A stretch of DNA of 64,000 nucleotides from Agromyces sp. H17E-10 (GTDB lineage Bacteria; Actinomycetota; Actinomycetes; Actinomycetales; Microbacteriaceae). The DNA lies in the NCBI RefSeq assembly GCF_022919715.1, contig NZ_CP095042.1, positions 3,100,001 through 3,164,000 of the forward strand, read 5' to 3'. The notes under the pieces were generated by a model. The model did not search any database. It saw only the letters and a list, made by a program, of their open reading frames with translations, and had not been told where the DNA came from. A program made the translations under genes and the position numbers. Positions 28,742 through 39,091 of this stretch are shown piece after piece. How positions within the stretch are numbered: the first letter of the stretch is position 1; each line of letters opens with the position of its first letter.

Positions 28742-29086
28742 ATGAACTCGATTCCTCCCGGCAGGCCGGCCGACGAGACCGGTGCCGCATCGGCGACGCA
28801 CGACCGGGCGGGCGCCCGCGCCCGGCACAACATCGTGGGCTACGTCGGCATCGCCCTCGCCGTCGCCGCGTTCATCGGGGTGGCCAGCCCGAGCATGCTG
28901 TTCGAGTTCGTCGGCGGCGTGCTGCTCATCGCCGCGCTCGCGCTCTCGATCGTCGCGCTGTTCCGCCCGGCGCCGAAGTGGCCGGCGTTCGTGGGCATCG
29001 GCCTGTGCGCCGCGGCCGCGGTCTCGGCGACGGCGCTGTTCGTGGTGGGCTTCGTCAACGGGTACAGCGGCGCGGTCGGCGGCTGA
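28742..29086 (+). CDS. Small membrane protein with three hydrophobic segments
   Basis: 114 residues: a polar N-terminus of about 30 residues, then hydrophobic stretches near 35-55, 56-75 and 82-106. The layout is like DUF4190-type small membrane proteins, but no firm family is recognised. It lies 56 bases after regX3 and could be its co-transcribed partner, though a small GC hairpin (CCCCC-GAAC-GGGGG, 28706-28719) intervenes. Confidence 0.65.
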   Translation: MNSIPPGRPADETGAASATHDRAGARARHNIVGYVGIALAVAAFIGVASPSMLFEFVGGVLLIAALALSIVALFRPAPKWPAFVGIGLCAAAAVSATALFVVGFVNGYSGAVGG

Positions 29087-29112
29087 GACCCCGGACGACG
29101 TCGAGACCTGGG

Positions 29113-29152
29113 ACGACGAGGGGCGGATGCCGCAGCATCCGCCCCTCGTCGT
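29113..29152. terminator. Bidirectional terminator
   Basis: Perfect 18-bp stem (ACGACGAGGGGCGGATGC and complement) with loop CGCA between the small membrane-protein gene and the convergent lipoprotein gene. Confidence 0.85.
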
Positions 29153-29173
29153 GGTGTTTCAGGTGGTCGCGGT

Positions 29174-29710
29174 TCAGCCGGCGACCGGGGCCGCGGTCGC
29201 GTCGTCGACGCTGCCCTCTTCGACCTCGACCTCGGCCGGCAGGAGGCCCGCGTACTCGGGCAGGCGGCCGTCGAGCACGGGGATGTTCTTCTCGATGCCC
29301 TCGGCGGAGCCGTACTGGAAGTAGATCGGCAGGAGCGCGCCGGGCTTCGTGTCGATGCCGCGGAGCACGAGGGGCTGCACGACGTCGAGCTCGTCCTCGT
29401 CGGCCACGCCGAACGCGACGGTCGCGCCCGCGTCGACCGGGATCGTCTCGGTCTCGCCGTCGGCGACCTGGACGCCGAGCTCGACGTCCTCGTCGCCGTC
29501 GTTGACGATCGTCAGCACGAGGGTGCCGTCGACGCCGTCGTCGCTCACGACGAGCACGTTGCGCAGGTGGAGGTTGCCGACGTTCACGCCGACGCCGTCG
29601 CTCGCGTCGTACGGCTCGGTCGTCGCCTGATAGGTCAGCATCGAGCAGCCGCTCGCGCCGAGCGCGATGCCGAGGGCCAGAGCAGCTGATGCCGCGAGAC
29701 GCGCCTTCAC
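29174..29710 (-). CDS. LpqE-like lipoprotein
   Basis: 178-residue exported lipoprotein. The GTG at 29710 is chosen for GGAGG five bases upstream and the immediate signal peptide ending in lipobox GASGC. The mature part looks like an all-beta domain of the type seen in LpqE and PCu(A)C copper chaperones, with an acidic tail. In M. tuberculosis lpqE stands divergent to carD (Rv3584/Rv3583c), and the same pair is found here, which supports the call. Cellular role unknown. Confidence 0.75.
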   Translation of the reverse strand: MKARLAASAALALGIALGASGCSMLTYQATTEPYDASDGVGVNVGNLHLRNVLVVSDDGVDGTLVLTIVNDGDEDVELGVQVADGETETIPVDAGATVAFGVADEDELDVVQPLVLRGIDTKPGALLPIYFQYGSAEGIEKNIPVLDGRLPEYAGLLPAEVEVEEGSVDDATAAPVAG

Positions 29711-29869
29711 AGAACCTCCAAAGTGCGAGCGTTTGCGCACGCTCGCCCGGTGGCGCGCGTGGTCGACTCCGAGCATATCGCACGGGTGAGCCGCGGCTGT
29801 GAAGGGGAGGCGAACCTTAGCACGATCGCGAATGTGATATCCTGAAAGTTGCCGAAAGGACTACTATTC

Positions 29870-30352
29870 ATGCTTTTTGAGGTTGGCGAAACCGTCGTTT
29901 ACCCCCACCACGGAGCCGCAACGATCACCGAGGTGAAGAAACGGATCATCAAGGGTGAAGAGAAGCTCTACCTCAAGCTGAACGTCACGCAGGGCGATCT
30001 CGTCATCGAGGTTCCCGCCGAGAACGTCGACCTCGTCGGCGTGCGCGACGTCATCGGCAAAGAGGGGCTCGACAAGGTCTTCGAGGTGCTGCGCGCACCC
30101 TTCACCGAGGAGCCGACCAACTGGTCGCGTCGCTACAAGGCGAACCTCGAGAAGCTTGCGTCGGGCGACGTCATCAAGGTCTCCGAGGTCGTGCGCGACC
30201 TGTGGCGCCGCGACCAGGACCGCGGGCTCTCCGCCGGCGAGAAGCGCATGCTCGCGAAGGCGCGCCAGATCCTGATCTCCGAGCTCGCACTCGCCGAGAA
30301 GACCGACGAAGAGGCTGCTTCGACCGTCCTCGACGAGGTGCTCGCCTCCTGA
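29870..30352 (+). CDS. carD: RNA-polymerase-binding transcription factor CarD
   Basis: 160 residues. The N-terminal Tudor-like RNAP-interaction domain begins [19 protein letters not shown]; the C-terminal helical DNA-binding domain contains the Trp in [16 protein letters not shown] that wedges into the -10 upstream fork. CarD stabilises open complexes at rRNA and other promoters. ATG 29870 has GAAAGGA nine bases upstream; TATCCT at 29838-29843 is a likely -10. A REP-like element follows the stop. Confidence 0.97.
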   Translation: MLFEVGETVVYPHHGAATITEVKKRIIKGEEKLYLKLNVTQGDLVIEVPAENVDLVGVRDVIGKEGLDKVFEVLRAPFTEEPTNWSRRYKANLEKLASGDVIKVSEVVRDLWRRDQDRGLSAGEKRMLAKARQILISELALAEKTDEEAASTVLDEVLAS

Positions 30353-30397
30353 GGCCGGTCGAGTAGGCGCGCAGCGCCGTATCGAGACCACCGCCGG
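30353..30397. repeat. Dispersed REP-like palindromic element, copy 2
   Basis: GGCCGGTCGAGTAGGCGCGC followed by AGCGCCGTATCGAGACCACC; aligned with the copy at 4286-4326 it differs by a few substitutions and one-base indels. It starts right after the carD stop, the same location and orientation as copy 1. Confidence 0.6.
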
Positions 30398-30420
30398 CTC
30401 GCCGCGGCTACGCTCGTGAC

Positions 30421-31641
30421 ATGAGCACTCCGCGCACCGCCGTCATCGTCGTCGCCGCGGGCAGCGGCACTCGGCTCGGGCACGCCGAGCCGAAGGCGTT
30501 CGTCCCGCTCGCCGACGGCACCGTGCTCTCCACCGCGATCGCCGGGGTGCTCGCCATGCGCGAGACCCCGGCGATCGTCGTCGTGGTGCCGGGCGACCGG
30601 GCCGACCGGGTGCGCGACGAGCTCGCACCGCGCGTCGCCGAGGCGGGGGCGTCGCTCGACGTCGTCGCGGGCGGCACGACCCGCCAGGAGTCGGTCGCCC
30701 GGGGCCTCGCGGTCGTCGGCTCCGGCATCGAGGTCGTCCTCGTGCACGACGCCGCGCGTCCGCTCACCCCCGCGCTCGTGTTCGACGAGGTCGAGGCGGC
30801 CGTGCGCACGCGGGGCCACGGCATCGTGCCCGCCCTCGAGGTCGTCGACACGATCAAGCGCGTCGCCGGCGGCGAGGTCGTCGAGACCGTCGACCGCTCG
30901 GAGCTGCGCGCGGTGCAGACCCCGCAGGGCTTCCCGCGCGGGGCCCTCGACCACGCCTACCGCACAGCCGACGCGGAGTACACCGACGACGCCGCGCTCG
31001 CGGCCGCCGCCGGAGTGGTCGTCGACACGGTGCCGGGCGACGTGCGCGCCTTCAAGATCACCGTGCCCGCCGACCTGCACCGCGCAGAGCAGCTGCTCGC
31101 CGAGCGGCTCGACGCCGAGTCGGACACGTCGCCCTCGCGCACGCCCGCCGCAGCACCCGACCGCCCCAGGGTCCCGCGCGTCGGCACCGGCACCGACGTG
31201 CACGCCTTCGCCGCCGACGACGCCCCGCTCTGGCTCGCGGGCCTCGAGTGGCCGGGGGAGCGCGGGCTCTCCGGCCACTCCGACGGTGACGCCGCAGCGC
31301 ACGCGATCTGCGACGCGCTGCTCGCGGCCGCGGGGCTCGGCGACGTCGGTGCGATCTTCGGCACCGCCGACGCCCGCTTCGCGGGCGCGCACGGCGAGGT
31401 GTTCCTCGCCGAGACGCGACGACTGGTCGAGGCATCCGGATTCGTGATCGGCAACGTCACCGTGCAGATCGTCGGCAACCGGCCGAAGCTCGCGCCGCGC
31501 CGGGCGGAGGCGGAGGCCCTGTTGTCGGCCGTGCTCGATGCGCCGGTGAGCGTCGCCGCGACGACGAGCGACGCACTCGGCTTCACCGGCCGGGGCGAGG
31601 GCGTCGCGGCGATCGCGACGGCGCTCGTGATGCCCGCCTGA
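30421..31641 (+). CDS. ispDF: Bifunctional IspD-IspF (MEP pathway)
   Basis: 406 residues joining two steps of non-mevalonate isoprenoid synthesis. IspD half, about 1-235 ([36 protein letters not shown]), makes CDP-methylerythritol. After a short Pro/Ala linker, IspF half, about 247-406 ([54 protein letters not shown]), makes the cyclodiphosphate with Zn bound by Asp/His. TACGCT lies six bases before the ATG. The carD-ispD-ispF-cysS order is conserved in actinobacteria; fusion is frequent but not universal. Confidence 0.96.
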   Translation: MSTPRTAVIVVAAGSGTRLGHAEPKAFVPLADGTVLSTAIAGVLAMRETPAIVVVVPGDRADRVRDELAPRVAEAGASLDVVAGGTTRQESVARGLAVVGSGIEVVLVHDAARPLTPALVFDEVEAAVRTRGHGIVPALEVVDTIKRVAGGEVVETVDRSELRAVQTPQGFPRGALDHAYRTADAEYTDDAALAAAAGVVVDTVPGDVRAFKITVPADLHRAEQLLAERLDAESDTSPSRTPAAAPDRPRVPRVGTGTDVHAFAADDAPLWLAGLEWPGERGLSGHSDGDAAAHAICDALLAAAGLGDVGAIFGTADARFAGAHGEVFLAETRRLVEASGFVIGNVTVQIVGNRPKLAPRRAEAEALLSAVLDAPVSVAATTSDALGFTGRGEGVAAIATALVMPA

Positions 31642-31679
31642 GCACGTCCCGGCGCGCCGGTCGCCGGTAGGCTTGGCGG

Positions 31680-33110
31680 GTGACCGTGCGACTCTACGAC
31701 TCGAAGGCCCAGGCGCTGCGCGACTTCGTGCCCCTCCGCGAGGGCCACGTCGGCATGTACGTCTGCGGTCCGACGGTGCAGTCGAGCCCGCACATCGGCC
31801 ACCTGCGCAGCGCACTCGTGTACGACGTCATGCGCCGCTGGTTCTCGTACCGCGGCAACGAGGTGACGTTCGTGCGCAACGTCACCGACATCGACGACAA
31901 GATCCTCGACGCCGCCCACCGCGAGACGCAGGGCGCCGGCGAGGAGTGGTGGGCGCTCGCCTATCGCATCGAACTCGAGTTCACGGCGGGGTACGCGCAG
32001 CTCGGCATCCTGCCTCCGACGTACGAGCCGCGGGCGACGGCGAGCGTGCAGCAGATGCAGCAGCTCATCGCACGCCTCATCGAGCTCGGCCACGCGTACC
32101 CGGCAGCCGACGGCTCGGGCGACGTGTACTTCGACACCTCGAGCTGGCCCGCCTACGGCGAACTCACCCGTCAGTCGCGAGACAAGATGGAGGCGGCGGC
32201 CGACGCCGACCCGCGCGGCAAGCGCGACCCGCGCGACTTCGCCCTGTGGAAGGGGCGCAAGGACGACGAGCCCGCGTCGGCGAGCTGGCGCTCGCCCTGG
32301 GGCGACGGCCGGCCCGGATGGCACATCGAGTGCTCCGCGATGGCGGCGCGCTACCTCGGGGACGAGTTCGACGTGCACGGCGGCGGGCTCGACCTGCGCT
32401 TCCCGCACCATGAGAACGAGCTCGCCCAGTCGACCGCTGCCGGGCAGGGCTTCGCCCGCTACTGGGTGCACAACGGGCTCGTGAACATCGGCGGGCAGAA
32501 GATGTCGAAGTCGCTCGGCAACTCGGTGTACGCCGCCGAGCTGTTGAGCCTCGCCTCGCCGCTCGCCGTGCGCTACCTCCTGGGCCAGGCGCACTACCGG
32601 TCGACCCTCGACTACTCGCCCGGCTCCCTCACCGAGGCCGAGGCCGCCGTCGACCGCATCCGCACGTTCCTGCAGCGCGTCGAGCGACGCCTCGCGGGTA
32701 CCCGGTTCGCCGGCGTCGGCGCCCCTGAGGTGCCGCCGGCCTTCGCCGAGGCGATGGACGACGACCTCGGCGTGCCCCAGGCGCTCGCGGTGCTGCACGA
32801 CACCGTGCGCGCGGGCAACCAGGCCCTCGACGACGAGGAGCTGCACGACGCCGCGACCGCCCACGGCCAGGTCGGGGCGATGGTCGGAGTGCTCGGCATC
32901 GACCCCCGCGACCCGCACTGGGCCACGGCCGACGCCGGCCCCGCCGCATCCGCCCTCGGCTCGCTCGTCGAGCGGCTGCTCGACGACCGTCGGGCGGCGC
33001 GCGACCAGAAGGACTGGGCGAGCGCCGACCGCATCCGTACCGAGCTCGCCGAGGCGGGCATCACCATCGAAGACAGTCCGACCGGCACGCATTGGAGTTT
33101 GGGATCATGA
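31680..33110 (+). CDS. cysS: Cysteinyl-tRNA synthetase
   Basis: 476-residue class I synthetase. HIGH appears in [14 protein letters not shown] in [10 protein letters not shown]; zinc ligands include Cys in MYVCGPTV and the [14 protein letters not shown] and PHHENE motifs. The C-terminal anticodon-binding domain ends [23 protein letters not shown] start at 31680 has TAGGCT six bases upstream (leaderless). The last four bases overlap the rlmB start (ATGA). Confidence 0.97.
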   Translation: MTVRLYDSKAQALRDFVPLREGHVGMYVCGPTVQSSPHIGHLRSALVYDVMRRWFSYRGNEVTFVRNVTDIDDKILDAAHRETQGAGEEWWALAYRIELEFTAGYAQLGILPPTYEPRATASVQQMQQLIARLIELGHAYPAADGSGDVYFDTSSWPAYGELTRQSRDKMEAAADADPRGKRDPRDFALWKGRKDDEPASASWRSPWGDGRPGWHIECSAMAARYLGDEFDVHGGGLDLRFPHHENELAQSTAAGQGFARYWVHNGLVNIGGQKMSKSLGNSVYAAELLSLASPLAVRYLLGQAHYRSTLDYSPGSLTEAEAAVDRIRTFLQRVERRLAGTRFAGVGAPEVPPAFAEAMDDDLGVPQALAVLHDTVRAGNQALDDEELHDAATAHGQVGAMVGVLGIDPRDPHWATADAGPAASALGSLVERLLDDRRAARDQKDWASADRIRTELAEAGITIEDSPTGTHWSLGS

Positions 33111-34147
33111 AGGGCAGCAGCGGCAAGTCGCGCGCCGGAGCCGTGCGCAAGGGCGGTCACGGCAAGCAGGCCGGAACCGGCGGGCACGGGCGCAAGGCGC
33201 TCGAGGGCAAGGGACCGACGCCGAAGGCGGAGGATCGCGCCTGGCACCCCGCCGGCAAGCGCAAGGCGGCGCAGGAGCGCTACGCCGCGGCCGGCGGCAA
33301 GGGCAAGCCGGCCGGCAAGGTCGCGGGGCAGGGCCGTGGCGGCGCGCCGCGCGGGGCCTCGGGTGCTTCGCGTCGCGCGAAGTCGGGCGACGAGTCCGAG
33401 ATCGTGACGGGCCGCAACTCCGTCGTCGAGGCGCTGCGCACCCGCATCCCCGCGACGACCCTCTACATCGCCGCCCGCATCGAGATGGACGACCGCGTGA
33501 AGGAGGCGGTGAAGACCGCCACGAACCGCGGCATCCCGATCCTCGAGGTCATGAAGCCCGAGCTCGACCGGCTCGCCGGCGAGGGCGGCGTGCACCAGGG
33601 CCTCGCGCTCAAGGTGCCGCCCTACGAGTACGCGCACCCGATCGAGCTGCTCGACGAGGTGATCGCGCGCGACGAGACGCCGTTGCTCATCGCGCTCGAC
33701 GGCATCACCGACCCCCGCAACCTCGGCGCGATCCTGCGCTCGACGGGCGCGTTCGGCGGTCAGGGCGTCATCGTGCCGCAGCGCCGTTCGGTCGGCGTGA
33801 ACTCCGCGGCCTGGAAGACGTCGGCCGGCGCCGCCGCCCGCGTGCCCGTCGCGATGGCGGCGAACCTCACGCAGACCCTCAAGTCCCTGAAGGAGCGCGG
33901 TGTCTTCGTGCTCGGCCTCGACGGCGACGGCGACGTGTCGCTGCCCGGCCTCAGCTGGGCCGACCGGCCGATCGTGGTCGTCGTCGGCAGCGAGGGCAAG
34001 GGGCTCTCGCGGCTCGTCGCCGAGACGTGCGACGCGATCGTCTCGATCCCGATCAGCGCCTCGACCGAGTCGCTGAACGCCGGCATCGCGGCATCCGTCA
34101 CGCTGTACGAGATCGCCAAGCTGCGCGCGGCGGGCGGGGCCGAATAG
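33107..34147 (+). CDS. rlmB: 23S rRNA 2'-O-methyltransferase, RlmB/TrmH family
   Basis: 346 residues. The first ~95 are a Lys/Gly-rich basic tail typical of actinobacterial members; then the substrate-binding domain ([10 protein letters not shown]) and the SPOUT knot domain with [32 protein letters not shown] and [22 protein letters not shown]. It methylates G2251-equivalent ribose in 23S rRNA (family knowledge). Translationally coupled to cysS. Confidence 0.93.
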   Translation: MKGSSGKSRAGAVRKGGHGKQAGTGGHGRKALEGKGPTPKAEDRAWHPAGKRKAAQERYAAAGGKGKPAGKVAGQGRGGAPRGASGASRRAKSGDESEIVTGRNSVVEALRTRIPATTLYIAARIEMDDRVKEAVKTATNRGIPILEVMKPELDRLAGEGGVHQGLALKVPPYEYAHPIELLDEVIARDETPLLIALDGITDPRNLGAILRSTGAFGGQGVIVPQRRSVGVNSAAWKTSAGAAARVPVAMAANLTQTLKSLKERGVFVLGLDGDGDVSLPGLSWADRPIVVVVGSEGKGLSRLVAETCDAIVSIPISASTESLNAGIAASVTLYEIAKLRAAGGAE

Positions 34148-34150
34148 GGC

Positions 34151-34178
34151 CGCACGCGCGCACGCACACGCGCGCGTG
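34151..34178. other. 28-bp strictly alternating pyrimidine-purine tract, hairpin-capable
   Basis: Every base alternates (CGCACGCGCGCACGCACACG then CGCGCGTG), a Z-DNA-prone sequence. CACGCGCG and CGCGCGTG form an 8-bp inverted repeat around ten bases. It lies between convergent rlmB and DUF4032 genes and may serve as their terminator. Confidence 0.6.
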
Positions 34179-34207
34179 GCGGCGGTGCCGCTGCGCGCGG
34201 CTGCGAC

Positions 34208-35527
34208 TCAGACCTTGAGCCGCCAGTCGTCCTCGTCGTCGGGATCGATCGCGCTGATGGCGGCGGTCTCGGTCGGCACGACCTCCATCGCCGCCGTGAC
34301 GGCACCGGTCGGCGGGCCGATGACGGTCGCCTCGTCGCGTCGGTGCCGCAGCACCTCGTTGACGTACGACGTCACGGCCTCGGCGAGCGGGATGTCGTGG
34401 CCGGCGCGCTGCGCCATGAACCACCGGTGCTCGAGCAGCTGGTGGAAGACCTCGGCGGGTTCGAGCTTGCGCCGCAGCTCGATCGGGATGGCGCGGACGA
34501 CGGGTTCGAACACCCGCATGAGCCACTCGTGCGCGACCATCTCCTCGTCGAGGTCGGCCTTGCCGTACGCGGCGCGGTACGAGTCGAGGTCGTTGAGCAG
34601 GCGCCTGGCCTGATTCTCGCCGGCGTCGAGGCCCGTGAGCCGCAGCAGGCGCCGCTGGTGGTGCCCGGCGTCGACGACCTTGGGCTGGATGCGGACCGTC
34701 GTGCCCGAGGCATCCGTCTTGATCGCGAGCTCCTCGACGTCGAAACCCAGCTCGTTGAGCCGGTTGACGCGCTCGGTGATGCGCCAGCGCTCGGCGCCGG
34801 GGAACGACTCCGACCCGGTGAGCTCGGTCCACAGCTTGCGGTAGGCGTCGACGATGCCGTTCGAGATGCGCACCGGGTCGAGCTCGTCGGCGACCTTGCC
34901 GCCCGCCTCGAGGTCGAGCAGTTCGCCCGCGATGTTGACGCGCGCGATCTCGAGGTCGTTCTCGCGCTGGCCGTTCGAGAGGCCGCCCTCGTAGAGCTTG
35001 CCCGTCTCGGCGTCGACGAGGTACGCGGCGAACGCCCCCGCGTCGCGCCGGAACAGCGTGTTCGAGAGCGACACGTCGCCCCAGAAGAAGCCCACGATGT
35101 GCAGGCGCACGAGCAGCAGGGCGAGCGCGTCGACGAGCCGGGTCGCCGTGTCGGGCCTGAGCGTCTGCGAGAAGAGCGCCCGGTAGGGCAGCGAGAAGCG
35201 CAGGTGCCGGGTGACGAGCACGGGCTTCAGCGCCTCGCCCTCGTCGTCGGTGCGGTTCGTGATCACCGCGACGGGCTCGACGCACGGGATCTCGAGCCGC
35301 TGCAGGGTGCGCAGCATCTCGTACTCGCCGCGGGCCATCTCAGCCGTCGTCTCCTTGATCGCGACGACGTGCCCGCCGAGGTGGGCGAAGCGCACGAGGT
35401 GGCGCGAGATGCCCTTCGGCAGGGCGGCGATGGCGTCGGACGGCCACGACTCGAGCGGCAGGTCCCACGGCAGGTCGAGGAGCGCGGGGTCGGTCATCGC
35501 CGACGTGATCGAGAGGGAACCGCTCAT
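34208..35527 (-). CDS. DUF4032 protein with kinase-like core
   Basis: 439 residues. The N-terminal part has a small-molecule or lipopolysaccharide-kinase-like pattern (LVRFAHLGGHVVAIKETT as the Lys strand; HIVGFFWGDVSLSNTLF as the catalytic loop; YLVDAETG as the metal-binding Asp), followed by the actinobacterial DUF4032 region. Start at 35527 has AAGGA seven bases upstream. It lies directly downstream of msiK, as I recall from related genomes, suggesting a link to sugar or phosphoryl metabolism; the reaction is unknown. Confidence 0.75.
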   Translation of the reverse strand: MSGSLSITSAMTDPALLDLPWDLPLESWPSDAIAALPKGISRHLVRFAHLGGHVVAIKETTAEMARGEYEMLRTLQRLEIPCVEPVAVITNRTDDEGEALKPVLVTRHLRFSLPYRALFSQTLRPDTATRLVDALALLLVRLHIVGFFWGDVSLSNTLFRRDAGAFAAYLVDAETGKLYEGGLSNGQRENDLEIARVNIAGELLDLEAGGKVADELDPVRISNGIVDAYRKLWTELTGSESFPGAERWRITERVNRLNELGFDVEELAIKTDASGTTVRIQPKVVDAGHHQRRLLRLTGLDAGENQARRLLNDLDSYRAAYGKADLDEEMVAHEWLMRVFEPVVRAIPIELRRKLEPAEVFHQLLEHRWFMAQRAGHDIPLAEAVTSYVNEVLRHRRDEATVIGPPTGAVTAAMEVVPTETAAISAIDPDDEDDWRLKV

Positions 35528-35598
35528 AGGTCGATCCTTGCAGCCGGGGCCGGGTTGTCGAAACGGGATGCCCCGGGGCCGGCGCATCCGGAGACGAC

Positions 35599-35630
35599 GA
35601 TGCCGGCCGGGCCGAGGCCCGACCGGCATC
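35599..35630 (-). terminator. Terminator after msiK
   Basis: 15-bp stem with one mismatch (GATGCCGG...CGGCATC) and a tiny loop, located after the msiK stop on the minus strand. Confidence 0.65.
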
Positions 35631-35647
35631 GATCGTCATGAGGCGTG

Positions 35648-36748
<1,101 letters not shown>

Positions 36749-36948
36749 GGTTCTTTCTCTCCTTCACCGGCAGGTACGTGCCGGACGATCCGTTGTGAAT
36801 GGAAGCGCGTCGACGGTGACGCCTCCTCAGTATCGCATGCGCCGACGTCCAGCCCGTGCTCGGGTGATTCCCAGACGTCGTTCCTACTATCGTGTTCACG
36901 TGCGCCCCCTGTTTCGGCGCGCCCACACAGCGACCGGAGTGACCATCG

Positions 36949-37875
36949 ATGAGCAACGGCGGATCCAACCAGCCACGCCCCACCCGTAACCAGCAGCGGG
37001 AGGCCGCGCGCGAGAAGGCGCGCGAGCTCCGTGAGGCGCAGAAGAAGCGCGACCGCCGCAACAAGGTGCTCATCCAGGGCGGGATCATCGTGGCGGTCAT
37101 CGCGATCGCGGCCCTCGTCGGCACGCTCATCTTCAACAGCGTGAAGCCGGCCGGCCCCGGCCCCGCCAACATGGCGAGCGACGGCATCCTGCTGACCGGT
37201 GCCGACGGCGTGATCACGCCCGTCGAGACCCCGGCGCTCGCCGCCGGCGCGACGCCGAAGCCGACCGAGCAGGACGACAGCGGAACCGTCGCGAACATCG
37301 TCGTCTACGTCGACTACCTGTGCCCGTTCTGCGGCCAGTTCGAGACGACCAACGGCGACGCCATCAAGACCATGGTCGAGCAGGGGGCCGCGACGCTCGA
37401 GACGCACCCGCTCGCCATCCTCACGAACCGCTCGAACGGCACCCAGTACTCGCTCCGGGCCGCCAACGCCGCCGCGTGCGTCGCCGACAACTCGCCCGAG
37501 TCGTTCCTCGAGTTCAACGCCCTCCTTTTCGCGAACCAGCCCGAGGAGAACAGCGACGGCCTCACGAACGACGAGATCAAGGGCTTCGTGAAGCAGTCGG
37601 GCGCCTCGTCGGTCTCGGCGATCGAGAAGTGCATCGACGAGACGCAGTTCAAGTCGTGGGTGCAGGAGTCGACGACCCGCGCGCTCACCCAGCCCGTGCC
37701 GAACTCCGAGCTCGAGTCGATCAAGGGAACCCCGACGGTGCTCGTCAACGGCAAGCAGTACGTCGGCTCGCTGACCGACCCGGCCGAGTTCCAGTCGTTC
37801 GTGCTGCAGGCCGCCGGTGAGGCGTTCAGCGAGTCGAACTCGTCGCCGTCGCCGACCCCCACGCCCGCGAACTGA
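36949..37875 (+). CDS. Membrane-anchored DsbA-like thioredoxin-fold protein
   Basis: 308 residues: a charged N-terminal coiled segment (about 10-40), one membrane helix (about 42-63), then an extracytoplasmic DsbA-like domain with VDYLCPFCGQFE (CPFC active site) and cis-Pro region KGTPTVLVNG. It probably forms or rearranges disulfides in exported proteins. A Ser/Pro/Thr tail ends the protein. TACTAT (36885-36890) is a plausible -10 in the 200-base divergent gap from msiK; GGAG lies nine bases before the ATG. Confidence 0.88.
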   Translation: MSNGGSNQPRPTRNQQREAAREKARELREAQKKRDRRNKVLIQGGIIVAVIAIAALVGTLIFNSVKPAGPGPANMASDGILLTGADGVITPVETPALAAGATPKPTEQDDSGTVANIVVYVDYLCPFCGQFETTNGDAIKTMVEQGAATLETHPLAILTNRSNGTQYSLRAANAAACVADNSPESFLEFNALLFANQPEENSDGLTNDEIKGFVKQSGASSVSAIEKCIDETQFKSWVQESTTRALTQPVPNSELESIKGTPTVLVNGKQYVGSLTDPAEFQSFVLQAAGEAFSESNSSPSPTPTPAN

Positions 37876-37890
37876 TCGCTCGCGATCACC

Positions 37891-37925
37891 GACGAGGGCC
37901 CGGCGCACGTCGCCGGGCCCTCGTC
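37891..37925. terminator. Terminator after the DsbA-like gene
   Basis: Perfect 15-bp stem (GACGAGGGCCCGGCG and complement) with loop CACGT. Confidence 0.85.
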
Positions 37926-37955
37926 GTCTCCGCGCGCCGTCCGCCGCGCGCCGAG

Positions 37956-37986
37956 TAGGATTGTCGAGGCCCGCCACGGGCGGGCC
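37956..37986 (+). promoter_or_regulatory. tRNA-Thr promoter -10 and leader hairpin
   Basis: TAGGAT (37956-37961) is a -10-like hexamer 27 bases before the tRNA. An 8-bp hairpin GGCCCGCC-ACG-GGCGGGCC (37968-37986) lies in the pre-tRNA leader, two bases before the mature 5' end, and may steer RNase P cleavage. Confidence 0.5.
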
Positions 37987-37988
37987 AC

Positions 37989-38061
37989 GCCGGCTTGGCG
38001 CAATTGGTAGCGCACCGTACTTGTAATACGGGGGTTGCGGGTTCAAGTCCCGCAGTCGGCT
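37989..38061 (+). tRNA. tRNA-Thr (anticodon TGT)
   Basis: 73 bases fold as a full cloverleaf: acceptor GCCGGCT/AGTCGGC, D-arm GCGC, anticodon stem CCGTA/TACGG with loop CTTGTAA (anticodon 38022-38024), T-arm GCGGG/CCCGC with TTCAAGT. Discriminator T; no encoded CCA. It decodes ACA. The next reading frame can start two bases after the discriminator. Confidence 0.97.
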
Positions 38062-38062
38062 C

Positions 38063-39091
38063 TTGACCGATCACCCCGCCGACGTGCCCGAGCACCACGA
38101 GCACGCCGAGCGAACCCGCATGCCGCGCTGGATCGCCGTCGTGCTCGCGATCGTGTTCGGCGCCTGCACCGCCCTGCAGTCGCGGGTCAACGGCGCGCTC
38201 GCCGCAGGACTCGACGACCCGTTCGCGGCGGCCGCGATCTCGTTCGGGACGGGACTGGTGATCCTCGTGGTCGCGCTCTGCGTGTGGCGCCCGGGGCGGA
38301 TCGGGCTCGGACGGGTGACCGCCGCGCTCCGCACGCGCCGACTCGCGTGGTGGATGGTGCTCGGCGGATTGAGCGGGGCGTGGTTCGTCACGACGCAGGG
38401 CCTGTCGGCCGGCGTCCTCGGCGTCGCGATGTTCACCGTGGCGATCGTCGCCGGGCAGACGATCGGCGGCATCGTGTTCGATCTCGCGGGGCTCGGGCCG
38501 GGCGGCCGCCGGCCGCTGTCACCCACGCGGGTGCTCGGCGCGGTGCTGGCCCTCGCCGCGATCGGGTGGGCCGTCTCGGCCCAGCTCGCCCACGACGTGC
38601 CGCTCATGCTCATGCTGCTGCCGTTCGCCGCCGGGCTCGCGGTCGCCTGGCAGCAGGCCGTCAACGGCCGGGTCAAGGCCGAGGCCTCGAGCGCGCTGAC
38701 CGCGGCCTTCGTCAACTTCGCGGTCGGCACGGCAGCCCTCGTCGTGGTGGCGCTCGTCCACGGTGTCGCCGTCGGCTGGCCCGAGCAGCTGCCGACCGAG
38801 CCCTGGCTCTACGCGGGCGGAGCGATCGGGTGCGTCTTCATCGCCGGGCAGGCGCTCGTGGTGCGCGTCGTCGGGGTCCTGCTGCTCGCGCTCTGCGGCG
38901 TCGCCGGGCAGCTGGCCGGGGCGCTCGCCCTCGACCTCCTCCTGCCGACGGGGCGCGCGGTCGACGTCGCGACGATCGGCGGCACGCTGCTGGCGCTCGC
39001 CGCGGTCGCGGTCGCGTCGATCCGGTGGTCGCGGCACCGGCACCGCGCCGACGCACTCGTCGGGCGAGGCGACGTCAGCCGATCGAGCTGA
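38063..39091 (+). CDS. DMT-superfamily transporter (YdcZ/DUF606, two repeats)
   Basis: 342-residue integral membrane protein with about ten hydrophobic segments; two homologous halves each begin with a SRVNGAL or QAVNGRV-like motif, as in fused YdcZ pairs. The TTG start at 38063 comes two bases after the tRNA; an ATG at 38120 (MPRWIAVVLAI) would remove 19 polar residues and is an equal alternative. Expression may depend on read-through of the tRNA transcript. Substrate unknown. Its end overlaps the convergent nitroreductase gene by 17 bases. Confidence 0.8.
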   Translation: MTDHPADVPEHHEHAERTRMPRWIAVVLAIVFGACTALQSRVNGALAAGLDDPFAAAAISFGTGLVILVVALCVWRPGRIGLGRVTAALRTRRLAWWMVLGGLSGAWFVTTQGLSAGVLGVAMFTVAIVAGQTIGGIVFDLAGLGPGGRRPLSPTRVLGAVLALAAIGWAVSAQLAHDVPLMLMLLPFAAGLAVAWQQAVNGRVKAEASSALTAAFVNFAVGTAALVVVALVHGVAVGWPEQLPTEPWLYAGGAIGCVFIAGQALVVRVVGVLLLALCGVAGQLAGALALDLLLPTGRAVDVATIGGTLLALAAVAVASIRWSRHRHRADALVGRGDVSRSS

